Origin: CAZLCK01 sp964558235 | GTDB lineage: Bacteria; Actinomycetota; Coriobacteriia; Coriobacteriales; CADBOM01 | Assembly: GCA_964558235.1 (NCBI GenBank) | Contig: CAZLCK010000027.1 | Location: 1 to 18,330, forward strand | Reading direction: 5' to 3' | Length of the DNA: 18,330 nt | Part shown: one piece after another, positions 7,827 to 15,131 of the stretch | Layout of the letters: the number at the start of each line of letters is the position of its first letter | Position numbering within the stretch: the first letter of the stretch is position 1 | Notes under the pieces: model-generated | Databases searched by the model: none | Seen by the model: only the letters and a program-made list of their open reading frames with translations | What the model was told of the DNA's origin: nothing | Translations under genes and position numbers: made by a program

Positions 7827-8418
7827 CTGTAAAGTCGGTCCACTAATGACAAATTGTTACCTTGGATATACAGAGGATGCTTGTGTCTTGGTTGACCCGG
7901 GAGATCAAGCATCGCTTATTCTTGAGAAGCTTGGCGAACGCAAACTGGATATGATTCTTATCACACATGGCCATTTTGACCACATCAGTGCGCTGGCGGA
8001 CCTTATCGATGCAACAGGCGCTCCAGTTGCAGTTCATGAAAATGATCTGCATTTTTTACTCAACTCTCAAGAGATAGGCTATGTCGTAGCGATTCCTCGC
8101 ACTATTAAAAAGGCCGACATTTTGGTAGAAGATGGCATGAAATTAGAGTTCGGAGATCTTTGCTTTGAAGTTTTACATACCCCAGGACACTCACCCGGAA
8201 GTGTGTGTTATTACGAAGCAAATTCCAAAGTACTTTTTTCCGGCGATACTCTTTTTAGAGGCACGTGTGGTAGAACAGATTTTCCTGGCGGGAATGCATC
8301 TGATATGAAGAAATCTCTCAATCGATTAGCTCAACTGCCCTCCGATACAAAAGTCTATCCAGGGCACGACATGTTCTCAACGATAGAAGCAGAGATCCCC
8401 TGGATCTCAAGGCTTTAA
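7813..8418 (+). CDS. Glyoxalase-II-like metallo-beta-lactamase-fold hydrolase
   Basis: A 201-residue hydrolase of the MBL fold. It has the dinuclear metal-binding set: THGHFDH (H52, H54, D56, H57), H126 in HTPGHSPGS, D145 in SGDTLF and H185 in YPGHD. This set and length match the small glyoxalase-II-like proteins (YcbL type) that commonly follow rel in Gram-positive bacteria and hydrolyse thioesters such as hydroxyacyl-glutathione analogues; the physiological substrate here is unknown. The start is taken as ATG 7813, ten bases after AGGAGG (7797-7802). The frame is open further upstream, but this start gives the normal family N-terminus. It overlaps the end of rel by 14 bases, implying translational coupling. 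A CTCC/GGAG mini-stem across an A7 run could partly mask its ribosome binding site. Confidence 0.85.
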   Translation: MQVDNCKVGPLMTNCYLGYTEDACVLVDPGDQASLILEKLGERKLDMILITHGHFDHISALADLIDATGAPVAVHENDLHFLLNSQEIGYVVAIPRTIKKADILVEDGMKLEFGDLCFEVLHTPGHSPGSVCYYEANSKVLFSGDTLFRGTCGRTDFPGGNASDMKKSLNRLAQLPSDTKVYPGHDMFSTIEAEIPWISRL

Positions 8419-8435
8419 TAAATTAGGAGGTAAAG

Positions 8436-10085
8436 ATGAAGATCGCACTGCTGCAGCTTAATTCAACTCTTGGAGATTTTGAGGCAAATATAGAGAAGGC
8501 TTTGGAATTAGTCGAACGTCAAGCACAAAATACAGAACCTGCCGATCTGGTTGTTTTACCTCCATTTTTTATTTCGGGGTCTCCACTTGGGGGTCTCGCT
8601 AGCTCTCAAACTTTTTTTGAGAGCCTTTTTTGTGCTCATGAAAAGTTGGCTGCCAAAACGCCTATTCCAATTGTGAGCACATCTTTTGTCTGTGTAGATG
8701 AAGATGATGCTGAATTTGAGATAGTTGACCAGACCATAGAATCTCGCTTAGTTAAATTTTCCAAGGATGGTTTTGAGGTTTTAGAAGCTGGCGAAGATCC
8801 ATATTATGACATCGCTGAGATTATGCTAAACGAAGCCTCGATAAAGCTTGTATGGGGAGATATCCAAGATGTTGATGACGATAAGCTAGACTGCGATGTG
8901 CTCATCAACTTTGTCGATGAGACTTATGAGGTTATGCGTGCAGATATCGTGAGCGGCGAGGCGGTCGATGATGCTCAACATGTTGCGTGCGAAAAAGGGA
9001 TTTGGATTTTGCGTTCGGGCATTTTGGGTGCTCAGGATTGCTCGGTCTATCCAGGAGCTAGCTGGGCAATTACGCCAACAGGAGAGCTTGCAGCAGAGAT
9101 CGTTCTGTTTGATGAGGCTGTTTTGGAGCTCGATCTCGAAGAGGGCAAAGGCGCTATAGGACAGTGGGAATTTTCTTTAGAGGAGCTTGACGACAGGGAT
9201 TTTGGCTTTGTTGTTCACATGGATAAAAGTGGCATTGAAGAGGAAGCCGCAGATTACAATGCAATAGTATTAAGCGTTCGCGATTATCTTGCAAAAAATG
9301 GCTTTACCGACTGTGTTGTGGGAATTTCTGGTGGAATCGACTCCGCTATGGTCACAACGGTTGCGGTCGATGCTTTGGGTTCTGAGCATGTTCATGGCGT
9401 TTTGATGCCATCTATGTACTCTTCCGAAGGATCTGTTACAGATGCAACAAAGCTTGCCGAACTTTTGGAGATCGAAACATTTACACTTCCAATTATCAAA
9501 CCATTCGAGGCCTTTGAAGAGATGCTTGCTCCAGTGTGTGGAGGCGAGGTCGCAGGTCTTACTCGTGAGAATTTGCAAGCAAGAATTCGCACGATATATT
9601 TGATGGCTCTCTCTAATCAGTATGGTTGGGTGCTACTCAATACTGGCAACAAGTCGGAGGCTGCAGCTGGTTTTTCCACATTGTATGGAGATACTGCCGG
9701 TGCCTATGCGCCGTTTGGAAATATCTACAAGACCAGGCTTTACGAACTGGCCAAATGGCGAAATGAACAGAGTCATGTGATTCCAGATGAAATACTAACA
9801 AAGGCTCCATCTGCAGAGCTTCATCCAGGGCAGAAAGATCAAGACCGTTTACCCGAGTATGAGATTTTGGATGGAATTTGTAGCCTGTATTTAGAGTTTG
9901 GATACTCACCTCAAGAGATTGTTGCGGAAGGTTATGAGGCCAACGAAGTAAACGAGGTACTTTCGCTGATGAAGAAAGGTGAGTACAAACGCAGATGCGA
10001 ACCGATGGGTCCGTGGATCGATGGAATTTCTATCACCGATGATCGTGCATGGCCTGTGACTAACGGTTTTATCGATCAGATCTAA
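8436..10085 (+). CDS. nadE: NAD+ synthetase with N-terminal nitrilase-like domain
   Basis: A 549-residue two-domain enzyme for the last step of NAD synthesis, amidation of deamido-NAD with ATP. The C-terminal synthetase (about 275-549) looks fully functional: P-loop SGGIDSA (298-304), ENLQARIR, LLNTGNKSE with STLYGD, PSAEL and EYKRR. The N-terminal domain (1 to about 240) has the carbon-nitrogen hydrolase fold of glutamine-dependent NadE, but the catalytic Glu of the usual LPE motif is Pro43 (VVLPPFF) and the Cys of the usual ICEDIW motif is Trp140 (LVWGDIQ); the catalytic Lys cannot be placed with confidence. I infer loss of glutaminase activity and use of free ammonia or a partner. AGGAGG lies just before ATG 8436. 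The gene starts 17 bases after the metallo-hydrolase and contains a terminator-like hairpin at 8602-8631. Confidence 0.9.
   Translation: MKIALLQLNSTLGDFEANIEKALELVERQAQNTEPADLVVLPPFFISGSPLGGLASSQTFFESLFCAHEKLAAKTPIPIVSTSFVCVDEDDAEFEIVDQTIESRLVKFSKDGFEVLEAGEDPYYDIAEIMLNEASIKLVWGDIQDVDDDKLDCDVLINFVDETYEVMRADIVSGEAVDDAQHVACEKGIWILRSGILGAQDCSVYPGASWAITPTGELAAEIVLFDEAVLELDLEEGKGAIGQWEFSLEELDDRDFGFVVHMDKSGIEEEAADYNAIVLSVRDYLAKNGFTDCVVGISGGIDSAMVTTVAVDALGSEHVHGVLMPSMYSSEGSVTDATKLAELLEIETFTLPIIKPFEAFEEMLAPVCGGEVAGLTRENLQARIRTIYLMALSNQYGWVLLNTGNKSEAAAGFSTLYGDTAGAYAPFGNIYKTRLYELAKWRNEQSHVIPDEILTKAPSAELHPGQKDQDRLPEYEILDGICSLYLEFGYSPQEIVAEGYEANEVNEVLSLMKKGEYKRRCEPMGPWIDGISITDDRAWPVTNGFIDQI
8602..8631 (+). 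terminator. Intragenic intrinsic-terminator-like hairpin within nadE
   Basis: GCTCTCAAA (8602-8610) and TTTGAGAGC (8616-8624) form a perfect nine-bp stem with a five-base loop, followed after one C by six T residues (8626-8631). This is the form of a Rho-independent terminator on the coding strand, about 165 bases into the gene. It encodes ordinary residues (SSQTFFESLF) and lies in the degenerate nitrilase-like domain. During active translation ribosomes would cover it; whether it acts when translation is poor is inference. Confidence 0.45.
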
Positions 10086-10202
10086 GGCTACCGTTTGATT
10101 TATGTAAGTGTGCAAAAACAGTAGGTTTGGTCGCTTTTGTAACACACATAACAGTTAGATAGGGTAATCTATTGATAATATTTTTCCAACAAGGAGGAAT
10201 TG

Positions 10203-11144
10203 ATGCCAACTATTACTCGCGAAGATGTTCGCATTCCAGTTGACGTAATGCCAGAGTCCAAAGAGGTCTATGTCGACAATTTTATAGCTGCTACAAGAGG
10301 CACTGGACGATTGATGCTCTTTGCCTGCGATCAAAAAATTGAACATCTAAACAAAGACTTTTACGGAGAGGGAATCGATCTTGCAGATAGCGACCCAGAA
10401 CACCTCTTTCAAATTGGAAGCCAGGGCACAATCGGTGTTTTGGCAGCTCAGCGCGGACTGGTAGCTCAGTATGCGCAAGATTATCCTGAGATCAATTATC
10501 TCGTTAAGATGAATTCCAAGACCAACCTCGTTAAGACCGAACAGGATGATCCTTATTCGCCACAGCTCTACTCCCTAGATTCTGTCTTGGCTATGCGTGA
10601 GGCAGGAATAAACATCGTTGGAATAGGCTATACAATATATCTCGGCTCTGAATATGAATCTACAATGATGAGCGAGGCCGGAGAACTCATCGCCGAAGCA
10701 CACGCAAATGGTCTTCTTGTTGTTTTATGGATATATCCGCGTGGCAAGGCTGTTAAAGACGAGAAAGATGCCGATTTAATCGCAGGTGCTGCAGGCGTTG
10801 CTCTGTGTCTAGGTGCTGACTTTGTTAAGGTCAATCCTCCTTCTCCAACAGATGATGAGACTTCCTCTGAGCTTTTGGCTCGTGCAACCTCTGCTGCTGG
10901 ACGTACTGGTCTAGTTTGTGCTGGTGGTTCGACAGTTGATGCTGAGACATTTCTTACTCAGCTTTGGGAGCAGATTCATGTTGGTGGTGCTGTCGGGAAT
11001 GCAACAGGACGAAATATTCATCAGCGCTCACTCGATGAGGCGGTTCGTTTAACCAAGGCTATCAGCGCCATTACTCTTGCAGATTACGACGCACAAGAGG
11101 CGCTTGATGTATTTAATGGCATCGATGATTTTACTTTGGAGTAA
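10203..11144 (+). CDS. Class I aldolase of the DhnA/archaeal-type fructose-bisphosphate aldolase family
   Basis: A 313-residue TIM-barrel aldolase. Family features seen: ACDQKIEH near the N-terminus (D43), VLWIYPRG (Y178), the proposed Schiff-base lysine K209 in ADFVKVNPP, and a phosphate-binding C-terminal end with CAGGS (239-243) and GNATGRNIHQ (265-274). The likely reaction is reversible cleavage of fructose-1,6-bisphosphate or a related sugar phosphate; other DhnA relatives act in aromatic amino acid or autoinducer-2 pathways, so the substrate is not fixed by sequence. ATG 10203 is preceded by AAGGAGG at an optimal distance; a TTG directly before it could add one residue. A 117-base gap separates it from nadE, so it may have its own promoter, although no strong one is visible. 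Confidence 0.82.
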   Translation: MPTITREDVRIPVDVMPESKEVYVDNFIAATRGTGRLMLFACDQKIEHLNKDFYGEGIDLADSDPEHLFQIGSQGTIGVLAAQRGLVAQYAQDYPEINYLVKMNSKTNLVKTEQDDPYSPQLYSLDSVLAMREAGINIVGIGYTIYLGSEYESTMMSEAGELIAEAHANGLLVVLWIYPRGKAVKDEKDADLIAGAAGVALCLGADFVKVNPPSPTDDETSSELLARATSAAGRTGLVCAGGSTVDAETFLTQLWEQIHVGGAVGNATGRNIHQRSLDEAVRLTKAISAITLADYDAQEALDVFNGIDDFTLE

Positions 11145-11148
11145 ACAT

Positions 11149-11172
11149 ATTAGTAGACTGATTAGTAGACTG
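11149..11172 (+). repeat. Perfect 12-bp tandem duplication
   Basis: ATTAGTAGACTG occurs twice head to tail (11149-11160 and 11161-11172) immediately after the aldolase stop codon and before the flippase. No hairpin or T-tract is associated. It is most likely a recent slippage duplication; a binding-site pair is possible. Confidence 0.7.
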
Positions 11173-11203
11173 TTTTCCAAAAGGCTTGAAGGACTGAAGC
11201 GAA

Positions 11204-12685
11204 GTGTCTTATCGCGATAATGGCGATAATAGATATAGAGATACTGAGCCCCGTCGTAGATCCTCTTATAGAAGTGGATCGCGCGGGGCTTCGTCGTCTT
11301 CGCAATATTACGGACACAAGCCTAATTTTATTACCCGTATTGCAACGGGATGGTGGAACCGTCTTTTGGGCGCGGCTGCAGAAGGTTCTTTCAGCGAGCA
11401 GGAAGAGATGTATGAGTCGAATCGTACTAGCCGCGACTACATCTGGAACACAATTGGCGCTGCTGCTTGGGGAATGATCTTCCCAATTTTGACAATAGTC
11501 ATCACACAGCTCGCTGGCGTTGAGCAGGCCGGTATGTTCTCGCTAGCTTTTGTAACAGGCTCTCTGTTGATGATCATCGCCAACTACGGTGTTAGAACCT
11601 ATCAGGTCTCTGATCTAGATGAGCGACACACTTTTGCCGACTATCAGATCAATCGCATACTTACATGCATCGCGATGATCGTAATCGGTGTGCTCTATTG
11701 CATGATTAGAGGCTACCAAGACTTGATGCTTATGATTAGCATCGGCGTCTACATCTACAAGATGGTCGATGGTCTAGCCGACGTTTACGAAGGGCGTTTG
11801 CAGCAGGCCGACAAGATGTATCTAGCAGGCATTTCGCAGGCATTTCGTTCGGTTGCTGTATTTGTAGTCTTCACAATCGCTCTTGTTATCACTAGAAATG
11901 TTGGTGTTGCAAGCATTGCAATGGCAGTGGCTGCGCTTGTGTCGTTTTTCTTTTTGACTCTGCCACTTACTCTCTTTGAAAGCAGAAGATCACGTCGCTG
12001 GACAGTATCTAGCATTATCACGCTTTTTAAGCAGTGCTTCCCATTATTTTTGGCGCTCTTTCTATATTCGTTTATAGACAATATGCCAAAGTTTGTCATG
12101 GAAGGCACGCTTGGTTACGATAGCCAGCTCTACTTTAATGCCATCTATTTCCCAGCGCAGATGATCTTGATGATCGTGCAGCTAATATATAAGCCTTTGT
12201 TGGTCAAACTAGCTAACATCTGGGCCGATCCAAAGCTTCGCAAGCGCTTCGACCAAATGATCGTTGTTATGATTGCGATCACTATCGCCATTACTGCTGT
12301 AATGATGTTTTTTATCGGCTGGATAGGAATTCCTTTGATGAGTCTGTTCTATGGCATCGACTTTGAGCAATATCGCTCGCTTTTCAACATCATGCTTACA
12401 GCGGGCGGTGTCACGGCGGTCATAGACTTTTTGTATCAGGTGATTACGGTCTTACGCCGTCAAAAAGATGTTGTGCGTATGTATTTGATCGCTTTTGGCG
12501 TATCGCTTGTAATTCCGATAATCCTCATAAATCTATTCGGACTTACCGGCGCAGTCGTAGGTTATCTTGTTGAAATGTTAGTGCTATTTGTGCTCTTGAT
12601 AATCGAGTATCTTTCAATTAGAAGAAATGTTAACAAAAGCTCTCTTGGTTCTCATGTTGAGAGCGCAGAAGTGTTGTCGCGTTAG
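11204..12685 (+). CDS. Wzx/PST-type oligosaccharide flippase-like membrane protein
   Basis: A 493-residue polytopic membrane protein of the MOP flippase superfamily, which moves lipid-linked glycans or related precursors across the membrane. About twelve hydrophobic segments start near residue 82 (for example 82-103, 110-130, 151-169, 172-190, 214-258, 277-292, 313-336, 351-373, 393-416, 424-445 and 448-471). The central IDNMPKFVMEGTLG segment matches the D-x2-(K/R)-(F/I) plus LG pattern of the family. The first 80 residues are unusual: hydrophilic, rich in Arg, Ser, Tyr and Gly, and probably disordered in the cytoplasm. The start is GTG 11204, preceded by a modest GAAGGA site; starting at Met69 would remove the extension. 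No glycosyltransferase or other surface-polysaccharide gene lies nearby, so the cargo is unknown. Confidence 0.75.
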   Translation: MSYRDNGDNRYRDTEPRRRSSYRSGSRGASSSSQYYGHKPNFITRIATGWWNRLLGAAAEGSFSEQEEMYESNRTSRDYIWNTIGAAAWGMIFPILTIVITQLAGVEQAGMFSLAFVTGSLLMIIANYGVRTYQVSDLDERHTFADYQINRILTCIAMIVIGVLYCMIRGYQDLMLMISIGVYIYKMVDGLADVYEGRLQQADKMYLAGISQAFRSVAVFVVFTIALVITRNVGVASIAMAVAALVSFFFLTLPLTLFESRRSRRWTVSSIITLFKQCFPLFLALFLYSFIDNMPKFVMEGTLGYDSQLYFNAIYFPAQMILMIVQLIYKPLLVKLANIWADPKLRKRFDQMIVVMIAITIAITAVMMFFIGWIGIPLMSLFYGIDFEQYRSLFNIMLTAGGVTAVIDFLYQVITVLRRQKDVVRMYLIAFGVSLVIPIILINLFGLTGAVVGYLVEMLVLFVLLIIEYLSIRRNVNKSSLGSHVESAEVLSR

Positions 12686-12696
12686 CAACTATGTGC

Positions 12697-12836
12697 TTTA
12701 AGCAAATGTGCTCAAGCGAAATATGCCTAAGCAAAAGGTGTTTTAAGCAAAATTTGCTCTGGACGAACCGCGCTTCAAACAAACCGCACTTAGGCAAAAT
12801 TCTCCCTAAGCAAAATGCGCCCTAAGCAAACCGAGC
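12697..12836. repeat. Array of nine degenerate 15-16-bp tandem repeats
   Basis: The gap between the convergent flippase and metG genes is almost filled by nine units starting at 12697, 12712, 12727, 12742, 12758, 12774, 12790, 12806 and 12822. The rough consensus is YTAAGCAAAATGTGC. Units 1-3 and 9 are 15 bp; units 4-8 are 16 bp. Units 5 and 6 diverge most (core CGAACCGCGC / CAAACCGCAC). Several units can fold alone, best in unit 4 with AGCAAA A TTTGCT. The mixed spacing argues against a coding repeat. It is not CRISPR-like, because there are no spacers. Confidence 0.75.
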
Positions 12837-12841
12837 TTTAA

Positions 12842-14920
12842 TTATGCGAACTGCGAGGGATGCTTCTCAAAGAAATCGGTTCTTGGAGGAAGCTCCTTCA
12901 AAACGTGTCCACCAGCTACAATCTCATCTTCACCAACAAACGCATCAAAGCCATCCAACACATGCTCGAAGTTCAAAAACTTTTCAATTGAGCAATCTAA
13001 ATTCAAATATTCAAAGATCTTGTGAGTTCCAATAGGCGCGATAGGCTCCATCAGCACAGTTGCGATCTTTAACATATAGAATGTGTTGGCTAACACATGC
13101 TTTTGATAATCGAGTTCGGCTGGATCGTCGGTTTTTTTGTAGTTGTTAGCCCAATACTTATTAGCGTCGCGTAGATATTCATCCAAAAGTGAGAGCACCA
13201 GGTGAAAGTCGTGCTTAGACATAAGCCTCTCATACTCAAGAGCAGTTTGTGCAACCTTAGCGATAATCTCAAAATCTACAGCTGCGATCTCTCCCGCAGG
13301 CGTATTAGCTTCGCCTAAAGGAATGGTGTTGTTGCAGATCTTTTTTGCGGTGTAGAAACATGAACGTGCAATCCTATTGAAGATATTAGTTAGAAGTGCC
13401 GATTCTTTAAGCACAGGATCTGGAGCTTTTTCGTCGGCATTTGGATTAAACGGTTTTGGTTGGAAGCTCACAGATTTTTGACCCAAGCCAAGAGCTAAAA
13501 AGTGTGCACGAAGTTGATCGGTATTGTAATAATTCAAAAGCTCCTTAGCCATAGGAGGCTTGATCGCTCCAGACGAAGAGGCTTTTTTGTTCAAAAACAT
13601 CAGGTGATGATTGGCAATTAGTTGGCCTTGCTGAAGCTGCCCCTCAGCTGGATTAGGTGAGACCTTGTCAGCGTTTTGCATAGCAGGAAAGAGCGCACTT
13701 TGAGCAACACCATAAAAATAGATATTATCCTCTCCAATAAACTGGAATATCTTGCAGTCCTTTGTTGTCCACCAGTCGCGCCAGTCCTTCTCACTTCCAC
13801 CGCGATGTTGCAGGGCTGCAGAAGTAAACGAAATTGGAGCCCATAAAGACTCAGGCCAACACCATACAGTTAGACGATCTTCGTCCTCGAGTTTTGGAGC
13901 CTCTATGCCCCAATCGATATTTCCCGTGAGCCTAAATGGTACAAGAGTCTTTCCAGTCCTAAAGCGCACACCAGCACTCTCAAGCACATCGCGAGCTATA
14001 TCTCTTTGGTCGATATTAGAAAACTCTATCGTAAAAGATGACTTGCCATCCTGCGCCTCATGGAATTGATGTTCAGGTAATTTGTCAGCAACTGCTCTGT
14101 ATCGATCTTCATATTTGCTCTGAATATAGATAATAGGCGGTTGCAAAAACTCTTCGATTGCAGATAGAACAAACGAGCGAGTGTGTCCATCCTCGCGTAG
14201 ATTCTCAACATGTTCAGCAATTATTTGACTAAATTGCGGCAGCTTAAAATACCAATTGCTAACTGGCCGAAGCTCAGGCACGGTATCTGTGATCGTAGAC
14301 TTGGGCTCAATCAGTTCTTCTGGGTTGTACTGATGCCCTAGATCGCACTCATCAGCATAACCCTTATCTGACTTACATCCCTGCACAGGACAGCGACCAA
14401 TAACCTGGCGTCCATTTAAAAACATCTGCGCTTTTGTGTCATAAAATTGTGCGGTTGAAAGCCTTTCAAGATAACCATTTTCGTAAAGAGTTTTAAAAAA
14501 ATAGTCGGTCATCTCTTTGTGGGGCTGCTTAGCATAGCCTAGGCCCGACCCCTCATAAATATCTAAGGAGATAGCATAGTCATCTAACGTGCTCTTTTGG
14601 GAGTTATGGTTTTTGACAACGTAATCTTCGATAGTTCCAACGAATCCCTCATTTTCAACTGCTTTGCGATGACCTTCGATAATGGGAGAGCCATAGCAAT
14701 CGGTTCCGCATACAAACAAAACATTTTGCGAGCCAAGGCGATTTCTCAAAAATCGTGCAAACATATCGGCTGGCACAAAAACTCCCCCGATGTGGCCGAA
14801 GTGCAAATCCTTATTGCCATAGGGCATTCCAGCGGTGATAACTCCACGCTTTGGAAAGGCTGGGCGAGAAGATGTTGCAAAATCATCTAAAGATCTCTTA
14901 TTTAAGTTTTCTGCGCTCAA
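12842..14920 (-). CDS. metG: Divergent methionyl-tRNA synthetase (class I tRNA ligase)
   Basis: A 692-residue class I aminoacyl-tRNA synthetase most like MetRS, which charges tRNA with methionine using ATP. Supporting features are ITAGMPYGN followed by HFGH (40-43, the HIGH motif), FVCGTDCYGSPI, the MetRS connective-peptide region ending WYFKLP, a zinc knuckle C177/C181/C192/H196, NIDWGIEAP, and a helical anticodon-binding C-terminus. Several key motifs are altered: KMSKS reads KKASSS (445-450), the methionine-pocket segment reads IGEDNIYFYGVAQSA, and the PW after ANKY is missing. About 70 extra residues (around 262-335) interrupt the catalytic domain. I recall a similar subfamily in other Gram-positive anaerobes, but cannot check it. 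The start is TTG 14920, fixed by AAGGAGG five bases upstream; the next Met (32) would cut into the active site. It could be the cell's only MetRS or a paralogue. Confidence 0.72.
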   Translation of the reverse strand: MSAENLNKRSLDDFATSSRPAFPKRGVITAGMPYGNKDLHFGHIGGVFVPADMFARFLRNRLGSQNVLFVCGTDCYGSPIIEGHRKAVENEGFVGTIEDYVVKNHNSQKSTLDDYAISLDIYEGSGLGYAKQPHKEMTDYFFKTLYENGYLERLSTAQFYDTKAQMFLNGRQVIGRCPVQGCKSDKGYADECDLGHQYNPEELIEPKSTITDTVPELRPVSNWYFKLPQFSQIIAEHVENLREDGHTRSFVLSAIEEFLQPPIIYIQSKYEDRYRAVADKLPEHQFHEAQDGKSSFTIEFSNIDQRDIARDVLESAGVRFRTGKTLVPFRLTGNIDWGIEAPKLEDEDRLTVWCWPESLWAPISFTSAALQHRGGSEKDWRDWWTTKDCKIFQFIGEDNIYFYGVAQSALFPAMQNADKVSPNPAEGQLQQGQLIANHHLMFLNKKASSSGAIKPPMAKELLNYYNTDQLRAHFLALGLGQKSVSFQPKPFNPNADEKAPDPVLKESALLTNIFNRIARSCFYTAKKICNNTIPLGEANTPAGEIAAVDFEIIAKVAQTALEYERLMSKHDFHLVLSLLDEYLRDANKYWANNYKKTDDPAELDYQKHVLANTFYMLKIATVLMEPIAPIGTHKIFEYLNLDCSIEKFLNFEHVLDGFDAFVGEDEIVAGGHVLKELPPRTDFFEKHPSQFA

Positions 14921-14965
14921 GACTTCCTCCTTGGAAAATCTCGCAAAACATTCTTTAGAACGTTA

Positions 14966-14971
14966 ATTATA
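14966..14971 (-). promoter_or_regulatory. Probable -10 box of the metG promoter
   Basis: On the minus strand a perfect TATAAT lies 46 bases upstream of the TTG start. No good -35 hexamer is seen at 16-18 bases (TACGAT at 17). The resulting leader would be only about 35-40 bases, too short for a T-box or S-box riboswitch. Confidence 0.4.
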
Positions 14972-14997
14972 GGCTCAAAGTTAGGACTATCGTAGGA

Positions 14998-15035
14998 TAT
15001 AATCGTTCGAGCTAAATGTTTATATGCTTAGCTCG
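14998..15035 (+). promoter_or_regulatory. TATAAT box with adjacent perfect inverted repeat, upstream of the NmrA-like gene
   Basis: A plus-strand TATAAT (14998-15003) is followed four bases later by CGAGCTAA (15008-15015), a 12-base spacer and TTAGCTCG (15028-15035), exact reverse complements. The repeat covers the predicted start point, a usual operator place for a repressor such as a HxlR- or TetR-type regulator. The -35 region is weak. A second, AT-only inverted repeat GATAAAA/TTTTATC lies at 15046-15067. Confidence 0.4.
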
Positions 15036-15131
15036 TTTACGTGCAGATAAAAGTTTAAATTTTTATCATTTAGTTTAACGATTTTTTGACTCAAGTATTA
15101 GATCAAAGGACATTATAAAGAAGGTGTAAAC

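Noticed and set aside
10137..10179. Promoter before the aldolase gene (TTGTAA with TAGGGT at 17 bp, or GATAAT at 10174)
   Set aside because: The first pair matches the consensus poorly at -10 and the second has no -35 partner; too weak to list as a feature.
12639..12664. GCTCTC/GAGAGC inverted repeat at the end of the flippase gene
   Set aside because: The stem is short, the loop is 14 bases, and no T-tract follows; not enough to call a terminator.
12697..12836. CRISPR array
   Set aside because: The repeats are contiguous with no spacers, the units are only 15-16 bp and degenerate, and no cas genes are present.
14921..14971. T-box or S-box riboswitch before metG
   Set aside because: The predicted leader on the minus strand is only about 40-50 bases, far shorter than these elements, and none of their conserved motifs is seen.
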